A stretch of 64,000 bases of DNA from Amaranthus tricolor (GCF_026212465.1 NC_080063.1:4330844-4394843), one strand, 5' to 3'. Numbered from the stretch's first letter, positions 1 through 10,807 are shown. The notes: a model not told the origin generated them from the sequence alone. Program-made: numbers and translations.

Positions 1-511
1 ACGCAAACTCAAGCAAGATCTCTCCACTCTCGTTCCTTACACCATAACCAAACCCACCATGAACTGAGTTATAGTTAACTGCCTCCTTACCTATGTGTCC
101 ATTGAAGTCTCTACTTATTAAAACTTTTTCATTGGCAGGGATGGTATCTATAAGGTCACCAAGATTATCCTAAAAATCACGTTTGAATTCTTCATCTAGG
201 CCAACTTGCGTTCCATACGCACTAATGATCGATATGACCTCTTCTCCCACTACTATTCTAACTAGCATAATCCTATCATTGCACCTTCTAAATTCTACCA
301 CTTGCTTTAGGATATCATTAGCTACAAAAATTACTCCACTTCGCTTTCCATCCAAACCTGCATACCATAACCTATAACCGTTTAAAACGCTTGTTTTTTG
401 CTCTTTCCACCTAGTTTCCTGAACGCAAGCCACTTGAATCTTGTATTTAGAAAGTTTAATCGCCAACTCCAATGACTTGGCTTGTAGCGTGCCTATGTTC
501 CAAGTCCCCAC
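1..511 (-). pseudogene. RTE-clade LINE endonuclease (5' part of ORF), broken
   Basis: Read on the minus strand, this is the N-terminal exo/endonuclease/phosphatase domain of a plant RTE-type LINE (the family often annotated craniofacial development protein 2-like). Visible motifs are GTWNIGTL near the start, VQETRW with the catalytic Glu, and RDFNGHIG toward the window edge. The frame is open from 511 to about 173, where one TAG replaces what is normally Trp, and it stays open in the same frame to base 1. The reverse transcriptase would lie beyond the left edge. The frame is also open a short way upstream of the Met at 511, so the true start is uncertain. It is a dead fragment. Confidence 0.8.
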
Positions 512-548
512 TCTTAGTTCAACATCCTGCTTACGTTGCCCCCTTCAA

Positions 549-569
549 CCCCCCCCCCCCCCCCCCCCC
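549..569. repeat. Homopolymer C run (21 C)
   Basis: An uninterrupted run of 21 C lies just upstream (in LINE sense) of the endonuclease frame. Its length may vary or be an assembly artefact. Confidence 0.9.
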
Positions 570-815
570 GGACCTAACCTTAGGTTACCATTAGTCTGCC
601 TTAACTCTATACTCGACTATCTGTGGAACAGACCAGACGTTAAAGGACAGTGACGCGATTAACTTAAACATAAACAAGCCAAGACCCCACAAAGATTAGA
701 ATAGAGACATACATTTAAAAGATAACTAATAATAAATAAAGGTACAGGTAGAAATAAATACAATCCGCTTAGATTGAAACTTCATCAGGAAAAAAATTAC
801 TTTGACGATGAACAC
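570..815 (-). other. LINE upstream region next to the Copia insertion
   Basis: No coding potential was seen. The segment ends with AACAC (811-815), the left copy of the Copia target-site duplication. In LINE orientation it lies 5' of the endonuclease frame, so it is probably LINE 5' UTR. Confidence 0.5.
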
Positions 816-2303
816 TGAAGACTCAACTCTCTTAAATAATAAGGAAAGATTAAAGACTTAATTCTCTTGGATGATGATAATTCAAAACACATATTGTTTA
901 AACAAATAAATTAAGTAATTACATTTAATTGTTTAAGTAAGTTTAAAATCATATTTGATACACATTTGATTTATATTTTTAAGAAAGAAGTCGATGGAAT
1001 GTGCTTAAAGAACTTAAGTTTATTTTAAAGTGATTTTATAAGTTCTGAAATGTGTTTCAAAGTCTTGAAGATAATTACGTTCTTAATCAGGTTAGTTTCG
1101 TAATTATATTTGAAATATTTTAATAGGTCAATGTTCCTTGAAATTATATTTGAAATATTTTAATAGGTCAAGGTTCATTAAAATTAACATTGGATTTATT
1201 TGAATAAAGTTTAAATATTTTGTTATACATTGTTGCTTAACGTTTAAATATTTCATATTTAAACTTAGATTTAAAATATGTGATTAAAATTATTTGGTGA
1301 TTAAATATAGTACAAGGTACACATGTTTTATTATTAATTGTACACGGCTATATTTAAGCAAGATCTAGATTTACTATTATTTGGATGAAATTTGAATTTA
1401 TGCTAAAAATAGTAAATAGCGATCCTAAAAAATAGGAATTAATTTAAATGGTTATTTAAATGTTGATAAATCTGGTTTATGCTTATTATTCAATATCTTG
1501 TTTAAGTACTAACATGGCAGCATAGCATTGGACAATTACAAACACAATGACGAAATTATTATTAAGCTGTCAGTACACGTCAGTTTGAAGATAACCTCAA
1601 GATCTTGAAGTCAGGCGCTGAAAGACCAGGTCAACAGAAAATAACGGATAGGAGCCTTCTTGTTTTTGAAGATGTGTTGAGGCGTACACTATATATATGA
1701 GGCTTCCGTCCAGAACTAAGACAACATCTTGATACACCTTTTCTTACAACTTTCTATCTTGATTTAAGATTTCTCTAAGTGTTTAAAGAGTTGTAATTCT
1801 TAGTTCATCTAGCTCTTACATTTGTAATAGGCTTAAGAGTTCAAAAAGAGTTAGATTAAGTTTAATACGCCTAATCAAGAATACTTTTTAAAGTGTTCAA
1901 CTTGTGAATCTCTATTGTGAGATTTGGGATTTTGCTTTTATTAAAGGGACTTGTAATACGGTTCTTCAAGGGGAAGAACGTGGTGAGAGGAGATAGTGAG
2001 ATCTTCTTGGTTGTATTAAAGTCGGATTAATAAAAGGCGTTGAAATCCTACGGGTTGAAAGAGAACCCATAGGCGGGGAGTAGGTTGGTTAGAACCGAAC
2101 CTCGTTAACATATCGTGTGTTATACTTTAAAGTTTATTTTTCCGCACATACGTTATAGTTTACGAATTGGCTCAAAACTGTTCCAGCAGACAAGTTTTGA
2201 CAGACTCCTCAAACTCTTGAGACAAACTGCCAGAAAATTTTAAAAGTCCAAACTCTCTATTCACCCCCCCCCTAGAGAGTATTCTACCTCTTATTAACTT
2301 TCA
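816..2303 (+). repeat. 5' LTR of the Copia element
   Basis: A 1,488-bp direct repeat of 9,314-10,802. Aligned by eye it differs at only two places, both near the 3' end: the C-run (nine C against eight C plus an extra TC) and one T/C change in the terminal 15 bases. Bases 1,101-1,180 hold two tandem copies of a 40-bp unit, present in both LTRs. Confidence 0.95.
1690..1698 (+). promoter_or_regulatory. LTR TATA box
   Basis: TATATATAT sits in a locally less AT-rich part of the LTR, with an identical copy at 10,188-10,196. Transcription of the element would be expected to start a few tens of bases downstream, about 1,720. Confidence 0.6.
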
Positions 2304-2305
2304 TT

Positions 2306-2317
2306 TGGTATCAGAGC
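2306..2317 (+). promoter_or_regulatory. Primer binding site (initiator tRNA-Met type)
   Basis: TGGTATCAGAGC begins two bases after the 5' LTR. This is the usual plant Copia primer site, complementary to initiator tRNA-Met. Confidence 0.9.
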
Positions 2318-2349
2318 TAAGTTTCACACAAAAAGATTAATATCTTGTG

Positions 2350-4140
2350 ATGGATCCAATAGGAGAAGGGTTGTTTGCTCAAGGTCGTTCGTGTTCAAGA
2401 CCTCCTTTGTTTTGCGGTACAAATTTCTCACATTGGAAAACTTTGATGAAAATGTTTGTGATTGATCAAGATATGGAGCTTTGGGAGATCATAACTAAAG
2501 GACCTAAGATTCCCATGAAAAAGGACGCTCAAGGAAATGATGTAATAAAGTCCGAGTCCGAATATTCACAAACAGATTTGGAATGGGTTTCCAAAAACTA
2601 TAGAGCAATGAATCAATTATGTTGTGCTTTGAATGGTACTGAGTTCAATCGAGTTTCTTCATGTACAAGTGCTAAAGAAATATGGGACAAGTTGGTTGTG
2701 ACATACGAAGGAACAAGTCAAGTAAAGGAAACAAAGATCAACATCCTCATGCATCAATATGAAATGTTCAAAATGAAAAAGGATGAGAATATAAATGAAA
2801 TGTTTACTCGTTTTACTTTGATTACTAATAGTTTGAATTCTCTTGGAAAAACTTTTACTAATGCAGAAAAAGTCCAGAAGGTCTTAAGGTGTCTTCCAAG
2901 ATCTAAATGGGGACCAAAAGTAACAGCCATAGAAGAAGCTCAAGACTTGAGAGTTCTATCGCTTGACGATCTCCTTGGAAAACTCACAACACATGAACTT
3001 ACCCTACATGATGATGGAGATAATGATGTAATACCTTCCATGAAAAATCTTGCATTAAAGGCAAAGAAACATCATGAATCCTCAAGTGATAGTGAAGATA
3101 GCGATGATGAGGAAGATCCATTTGCGTTAATTACAAAAGGTCTTGAAGGAATTATGAAGATGCGAAAACGATTTAAGAAATTTAAATCCAGAAATAAAGG
3201 TAAGTCTTCTAATTCTAATTCAAATTTTAAGACTAACAAACTTGCTTGTTTTGAATGTGGTTCTACAGAACATATCGTAAAGGACTGTCCTAAGAAGAAA
3301 AGGCAATCCTACAAAAAGAACAAGAACAAACAAGCGATGGTTGCAACTTGGAGTGATTCCGAAGTATCATCCGAATCTGAAAATGAAGATGGACAAGCTC
3401 ATATATGTCTTATGGCTGATAATGATGACAATAATGATTTAGATCAAAATCACAAAGAGGTACGTGAATATCTTAACACATGCACAAAAGATGAATTGGT
3501 TATAACACTCCTAAATATGTTTCAAATTGAGAAAATTTTAAAAGATGAGAAAAACATTTTGGAAGATCGAATACGTCATTATGCTGAAGGTTGTGAAGAA
3601 ATTATAAATAAAAATAATTCGCTAAAGGCTGAAAAATCAAATCTTGAAAAGACTGTCAAGGTCTTGAAAGAACAGAATCTCAGTCAGACTAAACAGCTTA
3701 TTGATCTTAAAAATGAGAACAATGATCTTGAAGCCAGGATCAAAACCTTGAAACTGGAATCTGAGAAAAATCTACAAGCATTAAACAAGCTTAATGAGTC
3801 TGAATCTAAACTTACTAAAATGCTTACACAACAAAAATCAACTAGTGATAAACGTGGTATTGGTTATAATCATGTTACACATAACTATAAGAGTAAAACC
3901 ACATTTGTAAAAGGTGCAAATAAACATAAACGTACTCCTACTTGCACATTTTGTTGCAAAAAAGGACATATAAGATTTGCATGTCCTTACAGACGTAAAG
4001 ACGATTATATTATCAAGAATTCCTTTCCTTTTGAATTACGTGAACAGATAAAGCAAATATGGGTTCCTAAAGGAACAAGACCACCCAACATGGTCTATCC
4101 CGAATATGGTTCCAAATTTGTCACTTGGATAGCCAAGTAA
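2350..4140 (+). CDS. gag: Copia Gag (capsid/nucleocapsid)
   Basis: An intact 596-aa frame beginning at the ATG at 2,350 (the preceding GTG is not needed). The N-terminal 220 residues match the plant Copia gag (UBN2-type) fold, with FSHWKTLMKMF and the EIWDKLVVTYEG segment. An acidic Ser/Asp/Glu stretch follows, then a CCHC knuckle from Cys300 (CFECGSTEHIVKDC). A long Lys/Glu/Asn coiled-coil region (about 400-500) comes next, then a second CCHC from Cys532 (CTFCCKKGHIRFAC). It would form virus-like particles and bind element RNA. Two knuckles and a coiled coil are typical of Sirevirus Gag. It ends at TAA, and pol resumes in the same frame 33 bases later. Confidence 0.9.
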   Translation: MDPIGEGLFAQGRSCSRPPLFCGTNFSHWKTLMKMFVIDQDMELWEIITKGPKIPMKKDAQGNDVIKSESEYSQTDLEWVSKNYRAMNQLCCALNGTEFNRVSSCTSAKEIWDKLVVTYEGTSQVKETKINILMHQYEMFKMKKDENINEMFTRFTLITNSLNSLGKTFTNAEKVQKVLRCLPRSKWGPKVTAIEEAQDLRVLSLDDLLGKLTTHELTLHDDGDNDVIPSMKNLALKAKKHHESSSDSEDSDDEEDPFALITKGLEGIMKMRKRFKKFKSRNKGKSSNSNSNFKTNKLACFECGSTEHIVKDCPKKKRQSYKKNKNKQAMVATWSDSEVSSESENEDGQAHICLMADNDDNNDLDQNHKEVREYLNTCTKDELVITLLNMFQIEKILKDEKNILEDRIRHYAEGCEEIINKNNSLKAEKSNLEKTVKVLKEQNLSQTKQLIDLKNENNDLEARIKTLKLESEKNLQALNKLNESESKLTKMLTQQKSTSDKRGIGYNHVTHNYKSKTTFVKGANKHKRTPTCTFCCKKGHIRFACPYRRKDDYIIKNSFPFELREQIKQIWVPKGTRPPNMVYPEYGSKFVTWIAK

Positions 4141-4173
4141 GGTTGAGAAAGGTTATTTTCTTTTGTTTTGTAG

Positions 4174-6147
4174 GATAAACAAAAATGGATTCTGGATAGT
4201 GGATGCTCGAGGCATATGAGTGGTAAAATATCTTTATTTTCTGAAATTAAAGAAAAATGCAATGGCTCAATCACCTTAGGAGATAAAGGTAAATGCAAAA
4301 TTTTAGGCGTTGGTAAAATTGGTAAGAATCCATCTAAAACTATTGACAATGTTTATTTAGTTGAAGGTCTAAAATTTAATTTGCTAAGTGTGTCTCAACT
4401 ATGTGATAAAGGTAATGAAGTAATTTTTGACAAAGAAAAATGTGTTGTTAAAAATCCCAATACTGGAGATACTCTCATTACTGCTCTTAGAAATGATAAT
4501 GTTTATGCTTTACATACTAACGAAATTGCAGTGCAAAATTTCAAGTGTTTGAAAGCTATTACAGATAATCCAAAACTTTGGCATAGACGTCTTGGCCATA
4601 TCAATACTCACACCATGCTGAAGTTGGTAAGTAAAGATTTAGTTAAGGGACTTCCAGCTCTTGACTATAAACAATGTTCTATTTGTGACGCATGCATTAA
4701 AGGTAAACAAGTAAGAAGTTCATTTAAACCGAAGAAAATGGTAAGTACATCAAGACCATGTGAACTATTACATATTGATTTATGTGGACCAATGCGTGTA
4801 CGGAGCATAAGAGGTAAATCTTATATCCTAGTTATAGTTGATGATTATTCTAGATTTACGTGGGTTGATTTTCTAAAGGATAAAAGTGAAGCCTTGAAAC
4901 TGTTTTCAAGACGTTGTAAAGAGATGCAAACTCAACTGAACCTTCCAATAGTCTCGGTTAGAAGTGACCATGGAAGAGAGTTTGATCAATTAGGCTTTGA
5001 CTCCTTTTGTGAAAAATATGGTATAACCCATAACTTTTCAGCTCCTAGGACACCTCAACAAAACGGTGTAGTTGAAAGGAAAAATCGAACTTTAGAAGAG
5101 ATGGCAAGAACAATGCTTATTGAAAATGGATTAGCTAAACACTATTGGGCTGAAGCTGTTAACACAGCTAATTATGTTTTAAATAGATGCCTTATAAGAC
5201 CCATACTTAAGAAAACTCCCTATGAGTTATTCAAAGGAAGAAAACCGAATATAGCATACTTTAAACCATTTGGTTGCAAATGTTTTATTCATAATAATGG
5301 TAAAGACAATTTAGGTAAATTTGATGCTAGAAGTGATGAAGGTACATTTCTTGGATACTCACTTAATAGTAAAGCTTATCGAGTGCTAAACAAACGTACA
5401 GGTTTAGTTGAAGAAAGTATACATGTTGTTTTTGATGAATCCGAAAATGCAACTTTAAGTGAAGGTTTTAAAGAGTTAAACCTTAATAAACATTTTGATG
5501 ATTTAAGTGATGATGAACTGGATATTAAAAATGCTAATGCAGTTAAAAAGATTAACATGCAGGATACCATACAAAGTATTGAGGATGAAGGAAAACAGGT
5601 TGTTAACATTGAAGACTCACAGTCTGATCTTGAGACCCAACCTCAAGATCTTGAGATAGTTCCTGAACATACTGTTTTGGGTACACCAATTAGAAATACT
5701 TCAAATGAAGTAAGTACAAGTTCATTAAATGAAAACACACCATCCATACTACGAAGAAGAACTAGAAAGTCATATCAACATCCTCCAGAGAACATTATAA
5801 GTGATCCAAACAAAGGTACGCAAACTCGATCCTCTCTTAAGAATCTATGTGCATTTTCTGCTTTTGTTTCTCTCATAGAACCTAAAGATGTTAAAGAAGC
5901 ATTACAAGAACCAGAGTGGATCATTGCAATGCAAAATGAATTAAATGAATTCGAAAGGAACAAAGTTTGGGATCTAGTTGAAAGACCTCCAGATCGTACT
6001 ATTATTGGAACAAGATGGGTCTTTCGAAATAAACTCAATGAGGATGGAGATATTGTAAGGAATAAAGCAAGACTGGTAGCTCAAGGCTATAATCAAGAAG
6101 AAGGAATAGATTATGATGAAACTTTCGCACCTGTGGCAAGATGCTGA
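4174..6147 (+). pseudogene. pol: Copia Pol: protease, integrase and start of RT (truncated)
   Basis: The frame opens right after TAG at 4,171. Protease is shown by WILDSGCSRHM (catalytic Asp codon at 4,195). Next come the GAG-pre-integrase HHCC zinc region (HRRLGH to CSICDAC) and integrase with IDLCGP, RSDHGREF and VVERKNRT, giving the D,D,E triad. The integrase C-terminal region and a linker follow. RT starts near 5,890 (EPEWIIAMQNEL, GTRWVFRNKLNEDG, NKARLVAQGY) and breaks at FAPVAR, about 6,135, where an internal deletion joins it out of frame to RNase H, so the frame stops at 6,147. The YVDD catalytic core is absent. Confidence 0.9.
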
Positions 6148-6595
6148 TTATGCTGGATATAAAGTTGATAGAAAAAGCACCTCAGGATCGTGTCAGTTCT
6201 TGGGAAATTCATTGATCTCTTGGTATTCTAAAAAGCAAAATTCAGTTGCTTTATCTACAGCTGAAGCTGAATACATAGCTGCCGGTGCATGTTGCTCTCA
6301 AATTTTATGGATTGCTCAACAACTTAGAGACCTTGGAATTGATTTCAAAGGCATACCAATAAGATGTGATAATACAAGTGCAATTTGTATTACAAAGAAT
6401 CCTGTGCAACATTCTCGTACAAAACACATTGAGGTACGTCACCATTTTATAAGGGATCATGTTGAAAAAGGTAATATTTCTTTATCTTTTATATCTACTG
6501 AAAATCAATTAGCGGATATATTTACAAAACCTTTAAGTGCTGATCGTTTTGCTTATATACGTATGGAACTTGGCATGCTAAATGACGTTGCATGA
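6124..6595 (+). pseudogene. pol: Copia RNase H, C-terminal Pol fragment
   Basis: In the frame +1 relative to the upstream pol, the sequence reads as Copia RNase H: DADYAG, RKSTSG, SWYSKKQ, STAEAEYIA, DNTSAI, HSRTKHIEVRHHFIRD and the terminal ADIFTKPL segment. The RNase H itself looks intact to its natural stop. It has no start of its own and is cut off from RT by the deletion at about 6,135, so it is probably not translated. Confidence 0.88.
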
Positions 6596-7208
6596 ATTAA
6601 GGGGGAGTATTATCAAAGAATAATGGCATATGAGTAAAAGGATTGAAACGATAATTACTTAAATACCAAGTATGCATTAAGGGGGAGCATTACGTATTGT
6701 TGTGATCATATATGTGTTTATGCATATTTTTGAGAATTGAAAATTTGATTTCAATTTCTTAAAAAATTATTATTATTTGTTTTATAAATATGGGATTTAT
6801 AATTGAATACCTTTAATTAATAAAGGATATTTAATTATTTTAAAACAAAATTGTTTGTTTCGATTAGTTGTGAACATCATCAATGCGTTAAAATTGTGTT
6901 CATTATTTTGGTTAATAAATTCAATTAATCTCATAATTGTATTTCCACTGATTCACGGTTGAAAACCAAAATTAAATGCTTGTTCACCATGATGCACAAA
7001 CCGGTCAAGCTTCACACACACACACACCCTTTGCATTCTCTTGTGTTGTCAAATCAATCAATTTAATGAAAGTACAAATGCATGTACTATACTCCTTAAA
7101 AGAGAGTAAAACGCTTTACTCATTCATTTACTCACAAAATCTTTTTCTGATTTTCTCTCAAAACCGTCTCTTTCACTTTCCCTTTCAAGCTTTTCATACT
7201 CTACTTCA
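6596..7208 (+). other. Copia spacer between pol and the extra ORF, with two purine tracts
   Basis: Non-coding. It holds AAGGGGGAG at 6,599-6,607 and again at 6,679-6,687, both resembling the final polypurine tract. A short CA repeat lies at 7,015-7,026. The rest is AT-rich. Confidence 0.7.
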
Positions 7209-8579
7209 ATGGCACCTAAAAGAAGGATGAGTAGATCCTCTTCAAAATCCGAAAAAGGAGAATCATCTAAATCACAAATGGCTGAACCTATAACCCCTGT
7301 TGTTTCACCATTACACACTTTTGATGTTCCTAAACAATGGTTCGAAAATCATACTGCTTATGGGAGATGGGTTGATATTTTTCGACAAAGATTACTTTCC
7401 TTTGTTGATATACTTGATTATAATTTCTTTCTGTTTGAAGACTTTGAAATAATCTCTGTTTTTATTCAATCTACTCCTGGTATGTTATTAAGTCCTGGTT
7501 CTACTACCTATCCAACTCTTGTGAAAGTTTTCTATTCAAACTTATCTTTTGTTATGATTGAAGGAGAACATGCTTTAAGAAGTTTTGTTAAGGGTCAAGA
7601 GATTGTGATTTCAAAAACCCTAATGAATGACATTTTCAAATTTTCTCATAAATCTGATGATCAAACTCCTAATATTTTGGCGTTACAAAATGCTAGGGAT
7701 ATGTTCATACTTGAATCTTATTCTGATTTCTCTTCTACTAAACAGTTAACACATAATGCTTTGAATTTAAATGGTAAATTGTTACACTACATTCTTGTAA
7801 GAACCGTTTTCTCTCGCAACACTTCTTGTGAATTGGTTACTGATGCTCATCTTATACTGATGTGGAAGATTGCTTCTCTGAAAAATGTTGATTTTTCTTC
7901 TATTATTTTCTCCACAATGCGATTTTGTTGCTCACATTCTCGCAATTGCTCTCTTCCTTATGCCAATCTTTTAACATTGATCTTTGATCATTTTAATCTA
8001 CTCTCTGATTTAGAGGAAGTGGATTGTTCTGGTCCAATTTCATTATCTACTGAAATTCTTCTGCCTCTTGGTATTTTCAAAGTGGATGGCAAATATGAGT
8101 TGTACTCAAATTTGTCTTCAACTCATAAAGAGGATCTTCAAAAGATTCATGGTAAGCGGCTTACACGTCTTGAACCTCATATCAAGGAACACACCACTCT
8201 TTCCCGACTTCAGTCTCTAGATTTGGAGGTTGGTGAAATGAAATCTTCCCTACTGGCATTACATGATAAAGTGTCTACTCTTACTTTTATGTTAGACTCT
8301 TTTATGAAAGAAATGAAGGGAATGATAGTAGAAGATGTGGTAGTGGAAGAAGAGGTCAATGATGGTGATGCTGCTGAACCTCAAGAGGCTAAGGCTAAGG
8401 AGAAGGATAAAGAAGGTGAAAAGAATGGAGATGATGAAGTTACTGGTGAGGGTCAAACTATTGATGTGAATATTGCTGAGACCACTCCAATCCAAACAAT
8501 TAATCCAACTGTTGATGAAACAATTACCCCTGGACAATCCAAACCTTCCAAGAAAAGGAAGAGAAGGTCTAGGAAGTAA
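7209..8579 (+). CDS. Extra 3' ORF of the Sirevirus (putative plant transposon protein-like)
   Basis: An intact 456-aa ORF with its own ATG (context TCAATGG). The N-terminus is Ser/Lys-rich. Residues about 40-290 form a globular region (KQWFENHTAYGRWVDIF, SFVKGQEIVIS, YILVRTVFSRN) resembling the 'putative plant transposon protein' domain seen in many plant retroelements. A predicted helix/coiled coil at about 320-370 and an acidic Glu/Asp/Lys stretch follow. The C-terminus KKRKRRSRK looks like a nuclear localisation signal. It occupies the place of the env-like gene of SIRE elements, but I see no signal peptide or clear membrane segment. Its function is unknown. That it is still open fits a recent insertion. 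Confidence 0.75.
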   Translation: MAPKRRMSRSSSKSEKGESSKSQMAEPITPVVSPLHTFDVPKQWFENHTAYGRWVDIFRQRLLSFVDILDYNFFLFEDFEIISVFIQSTPGMLLSPGSTTYPTLVKVFYSNLSFVMIEGEHALRSFVKGQEIVISKTLMNDIFKFSHKSDDQTPNILALQNARDMFILESYSDFSSTKQLTHNALNLNGKLLHYILVRTVFSRNTSCELVTDAHLILMWKIASLKNVDFSSIIFSTMRFCCSHSRNCSLPYANLLTLIFDHFNLLSDLEEVDCSGPISLSTEILLPLGIFKVDGKYELYSNLSSTHKEDLQKIHGKRLTRLEPHIKEHTTLSRLQSLDLEVGEMKSSLLALHDKVSTLTFMLDSFMKEMKGMIVEDVVVEEEVNDGDAAEPQEAKAKEKDKEGEKNGDDEVTGEGQTIDVNIAETTPIQTINPTVDETITPGQSKPSKKRKRRSRK

Positions 8580-9313
8580 TTTTTGTTGATTATGCATGTT
8601 ATGGCTTTGATGAACAATATTTTCTTTTCGGCAAACAATACTTTCTTTTGATAATCCCAACATTTTATAACTCCTTGTTTACTTTTTGATGAAAGTCAAA
8701 AAGGGGGAGAATGTATATTATGTATGTATGCATGCTATACTCACTTGTGTATGTATGCATGCTATACTCACTTGCTCTACTTGCTTTATATTTTGATAAT
8801 GTTTTGCATGATTGCGCATGATTGCTTGCTTATACATGTTCTGAAATATTATGTTCTGAAAAATTGTTAAATGTTTTGTTTAAATGTTTTGCTCTGATAA
8901 ATTGTTCTGTATGCTTAACATTCATGCTTAAGGGAGACATAATGTATATGTTTAAGGGAGATATGAAAATTTAGTTGCATAACTTGATATTTGATTGATG
9001 ATTATAGATTATTATTCATAATCATAACTTGATAATCATGTCTTTAATAATAAAGTTTTTGAAATGATATTGATGACTATCATATTTGCATATATTATGA
9101 TTGGATATTTGTTTACATAAACAATGATTGTAATGATGTGATATAACATAGTTCTGTTTTGAAACTGATCTTAAAATCTTGAAGAATGTTTCTGAAAAAT
9201 GATAAAGTCTCGAAAATGTTTTTATATATTATTATTATTCGTGCTTTCATTTCATTATAACTTAGAAATATGATTTAGGTAAATATGGTTTTGACTTTCA
9301 TCAAGGGGGAGAT
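8580..9313 (+). other. Copia 3' non-coding region and polypurine tract
   Basis: AT-rich sequence with a third purine tract (AAAAAGGGGGAGA, about 8,698-8,710), two weaker AAGGGAGA sites near 8,930 and 8,953, a short tandem duplication at 8,720-8,774, and the final tract AAGGGGGAGA at 9,303-9,312 directly before the 3' LTR. Repeated purine tracts are described for Sireviruses. Confidence 0.8.
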
Positions 9314-10802
9314 TGAAGACTCAACTCTCTTAAATAATAAGGAAAGATTAAAGACTTAATTCTCTTGGATGATGATAATTCAAAACACATATTGTTTAAA
9401 CAAATAAATTAAGTAATTACATTTAATTGTTTAAGTAAGTTTAAAATCATATTTGATACACATTTGATTTATATTTTTAAGAAAGAAGTCGATGGAATGT
9501 GCTTAAAGAACTTAAGTTTATTTTAAAGTGATTTTATAAGTTCTGAAATGTGTTTCAAAGTCTTGAAGATAATTACGTTCTTAATCAGGTTAGTTTCGTA
9601 ATTATATTTGAAATATTTTAATAGGTCAATGTTCCTTGAAATTATATTTGAAATATTTTAATAGGTCAAGGTTCATTAAAATTAACATTGGATTTATTTG
9701 AATAAAGTTTAAATATTTTGTTATACATTGTTGCTTAACGTTTAAATATTTCATATTTAAACTTAGATTTAAAATATGTGATTAAAATTATTTGGTGATT
9801 AAATATAGTACAAGGTACACATGTTTTATTATTAATTGTACACGGCTATATTTAAGCAAGATCTAGATTTACTATTATTTGGATGAAATTTGAATTTATG
9901 CTAAAAATAGTAAATAGCGATCCTAAAAAATAGGAATTAATTTAAATGGTTATTTAAATGTTGATAAATCTGGTTTATGCTTATTATTCAATATCTTGTT
10001 TAAGTACTAACATGGCAGCATAGCATTGGACAATTACAAACACAATGACGAAATTATTATTAAGCTGTCAGTACACGTCAGTTTGAAGATAACCTCAAGA
10101 TCTTGAAGTCAGGCGCTGAAAGACCAGGTCAACAGAAAATAACGGATAGGAGCCTTCTTGTTTTTGAAGATGTGTTGAGGCGTACACTATATATATGAGG
10201 CTTCCGTCCAGAACTAAGACAACATCTTGATACACCTTTTCTTACAACTTTCTATCTTGATTTAAGATTTCTCTAAGTGTTTAAAGAGTTGTAATTCTTA
10301 GTTCATCTAGCTCTTACATTTGTAATAGGCTTAAGAGTTCAAAAAGAGTTAGATTAAGTTTAATACGCCTAATCAAGAATACTTTTTAAAGTGTTCAACT
10401 TGTGAATCTCTATTGTGAGATTTGGGATTTTGCTTTTATTAAAGGGACTTGTAATACGGTTCTTCAAGGGGAAGAACGTGGTGAGAGGAGATAGTGAGAT
10501 CTTCTTGGTTGTATTAAAGTCGGATTAATAAAAGGCGTTGAAATCCTACGGGTTGAAAGAGAACCCATAGGCGGGGAGTAGGTTGGTTAGAACCGAACCT
10601 CGTTAACATATCGTGTGTTATACTTTAAAGTTTATTTTTCCGCACATACGTTATAGTTTACGAATTGGCTCAAAACTGTTCCAGCAGACAAGTTTTGACA
10701 GACTCCTCAAACTCTTGAGACAAACTGCCAGAAAATTTTAAAAGTCCAAACTCTCTATTCACCCCCCCCTCTAGAGAGTATTCTACCTCCTATTAACTTT
10801 CA
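9314..10802 (+). repeat. 3' LTR of the Copia element
   Basis: A 1,489-bp direct repeat of the 5' LTR, ending TTCA and followed by the AACAC duplication (10,803-10,807). Confidence 0.95.
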
Positions 10803-10807
10803 AACAC

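Larger units (their letters stand above)
816..10802 (+). mobile_element. Sirevirus-like Ty1/Copia LTR retrotransposon, young, RT-deleted
   Basis: A structurally complete 9,987-bp element: two 1.49-kb direct LTRs starting TGAAG and ending TTCA, flanked by a perfect 5-bp duplication AACAC (811-815 and 10,803-10,807). A TGGTATCAGAGC primer site follows the 5' LTR and a purine tract precedes the 3' LTR. Order is gag, protease, integrase, a stub of reverse transcriptase, RNase H, then an extra ORF. That is Copia order, and the long LTRs, long gag with two zinc knuckles and coiled coil, several purine tracts and extra 3' ORF fit the Sirevirus (SIRE/Maximus) lineage. The RT core is missing, so it is non-autonomous. 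Confidence 0.95.

Noticed and set aside
4137..4173. Intron between Copia gag and pol
   Set aside because: It has GT-AG ends, but at 37 nt it is below plant intron size and its removal does not keep the pol frame. Kept only as a question.
7209..8579. True envelope protein
   Set aside because: It is in the env-like position, but no signal peptide or transmembrane segment is evident; called an extra ORF instead.
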